From Gammaproteobacteria bacterium (GTDB taxonomy: Bacteria > Pseudomonadota > Gammaproteobacteria > SZUA-229): a stretch of DNA of 5,048 nt. Location: the NCBI GenBank assembly GCA_030637945.1, contig DAOWFN010000045.1, positions 1 to 5,048 of the forward strand. The letters are read 5' to 3'. Position 1 is the stretch's first letter; each line of letters starts with the position of its first letter. The position numbers and the translations under genes are program-made. The notes beneath the pieces were generated by a model that made no database searches, had not been told where the DNA came from, and saw nothing but the letters and a program-made list of their open reading frames with translations. Shown here piece after piece: positions 4,596 through 5,048 of this stretch.

Positions 4596-5048
4596 TTAGT
4601 CTAGCTGCTTAAAGACATTAACCATTTCTATGGCAGCAGCCGCAGCTTCAGCGCCTTTATTCCCTGCTTTGGTACCTGCACGTTCGATCGTCTGCTCGAT
4701 CGAGTCAGTTGTTAAAATACCGTTTATAACAGGCATACCATGATCCAGTGCGATAGCAGACAAGCCTTTTGCAGATTCATTTGCCACGATATCAAAATGA
4801 GGTGTCGCACCGCGTATGACAGCACCTAAAGCAATGATGGCATTGTAATTTCCTGATTGCGCTAGCTGCTGCACGGTAACAGGCAACTCGAATGCGCCCG
4901 GAACTCTCACAACGGTAATATCAGAAGCTGACACACCATGACGAAGCAAAGTATCCATTGCACCAGAAACCAGGCTCTCCACAATGAAACCATTAAAACG
5001 TGCAACTACAATTGCAAAACGACCGTCTTTATACTGCATGCTACCTTC
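4596..5048 (-). CDS. ribH: 6,7-dimethyl-8-ribityllumazine synthase, probably missing its N-terminal codons at the window edge
   Basis: RibH condenses 5-amino-6-ribitylaminouracil with 3,4-dihydroxy-2-butanone-4-phosphate to form the lumazine precursor of riboflavin; it assembles as pentamers or 60-mers in the cytosol. Numbering from the ATG at 5039, the 147 residues show RFN (14-16), VPGAFELPV (46-54), ALGAVIRGATPHFDIVANE (70-88, with probable catalytic His81), GILTTDSIEQ (107-116) and IERAGTKAGNKGAEAA (118-133), all diagnostic. The E. coli protein has 156 residues. The nine bases upstream of 5039 stay in frame and encode Glu-Gly-Ser, which aligns with the Glu-Gly-Thr/Ser found just before this point in homologues, so the true start is likely beyond the window. 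If instead 5039 is the start, GAAGG would serve as its Shine-Dalgarno. It heads the visible ribH-nusB-thiL-pgpA series. Confidence 0.95.
   Translation of the reverse strand, partial: EGSMQYKDGRFAIVVARFNGFIVESLVSGAMDTLLRHGVSASDITVVRVPGAFELPVTVQQLAQSGNYNAIIALGAVIRGATPHFDIVANESAKGLSAIALDHGMPVINGILTTDSIEQTIERAGTKAGNKGAEAAAAAIEMVNVFKQLD

Overview
The window comes from the chromosome of a moderately AT-rich gammaproteobacterium (my by-eye estimate, not a computed value). Every recognisable protein aligns best, from memory, with Escherichia coli or Pseudomonas-type homologues: YceD, zinc-less L32, YceF-type Maf, ThiL, PgpA, NusB and RibH. The local gene orders yceD-rpmF-plsX (with yceF divergent) and ribH-nusB-thiL-pgpA are also typical of that class. 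Genus cannot be assigned.

Layout. Positions 1-1073 hold a minus-strand cluster transcribed right to left: yceD (DUF177, 23S rRNA accumulation), rpmF (ribosomal protein L32) and the first 53 codons of plsX (phospholipid and fatty-acid synthesis), which runs off the left edge. Position 1257-1835 is the only plus-strand gene, yceF (Maf-family m7GTP pyrophosphatase), diverging from yceD across a 183-bp spacer. Positions 1920-5048 hold a second minus-strand cluster: ribH (lumazine synthase, very probably cut at the right edge), nusB, thiL, pgpA and, last, a gene for an exported retropepsin-like aspartic protease. That protease gene overlaps pgpA by an ATGA stop/start and converges with yceF.

How the genes fit together. 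The left cluster couples ribosome production (YceD, L32) to membrane lipid synthesis (PlsX). The right cluster joins cofactor synthesis (riboflavin, thiamine diphosphate), rRNA transcription antitermination (NusB) and phosphatidylglycerol synthesis (PgpA). The protease is the only member without an obvious housekeeping pathway. In E. coli the two clusters lie far apart; here they are neighbours.

I see no mobile element, CRISPR array, tRNA or rRNA gene, and no sign of a new defence or mobile system. The most notable points are: a 48-nt near-perfect stem-loop filling the rpmF-plsX gap and covering the place where the plsX ribosome binding site should be; the exported DTGA protease translationally coupled to pgpA; a start for that protease that is internal to its longest open frame; and evidence that ribH begins upstream of the window. 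No gene-free stretch exceeds 183 bp.
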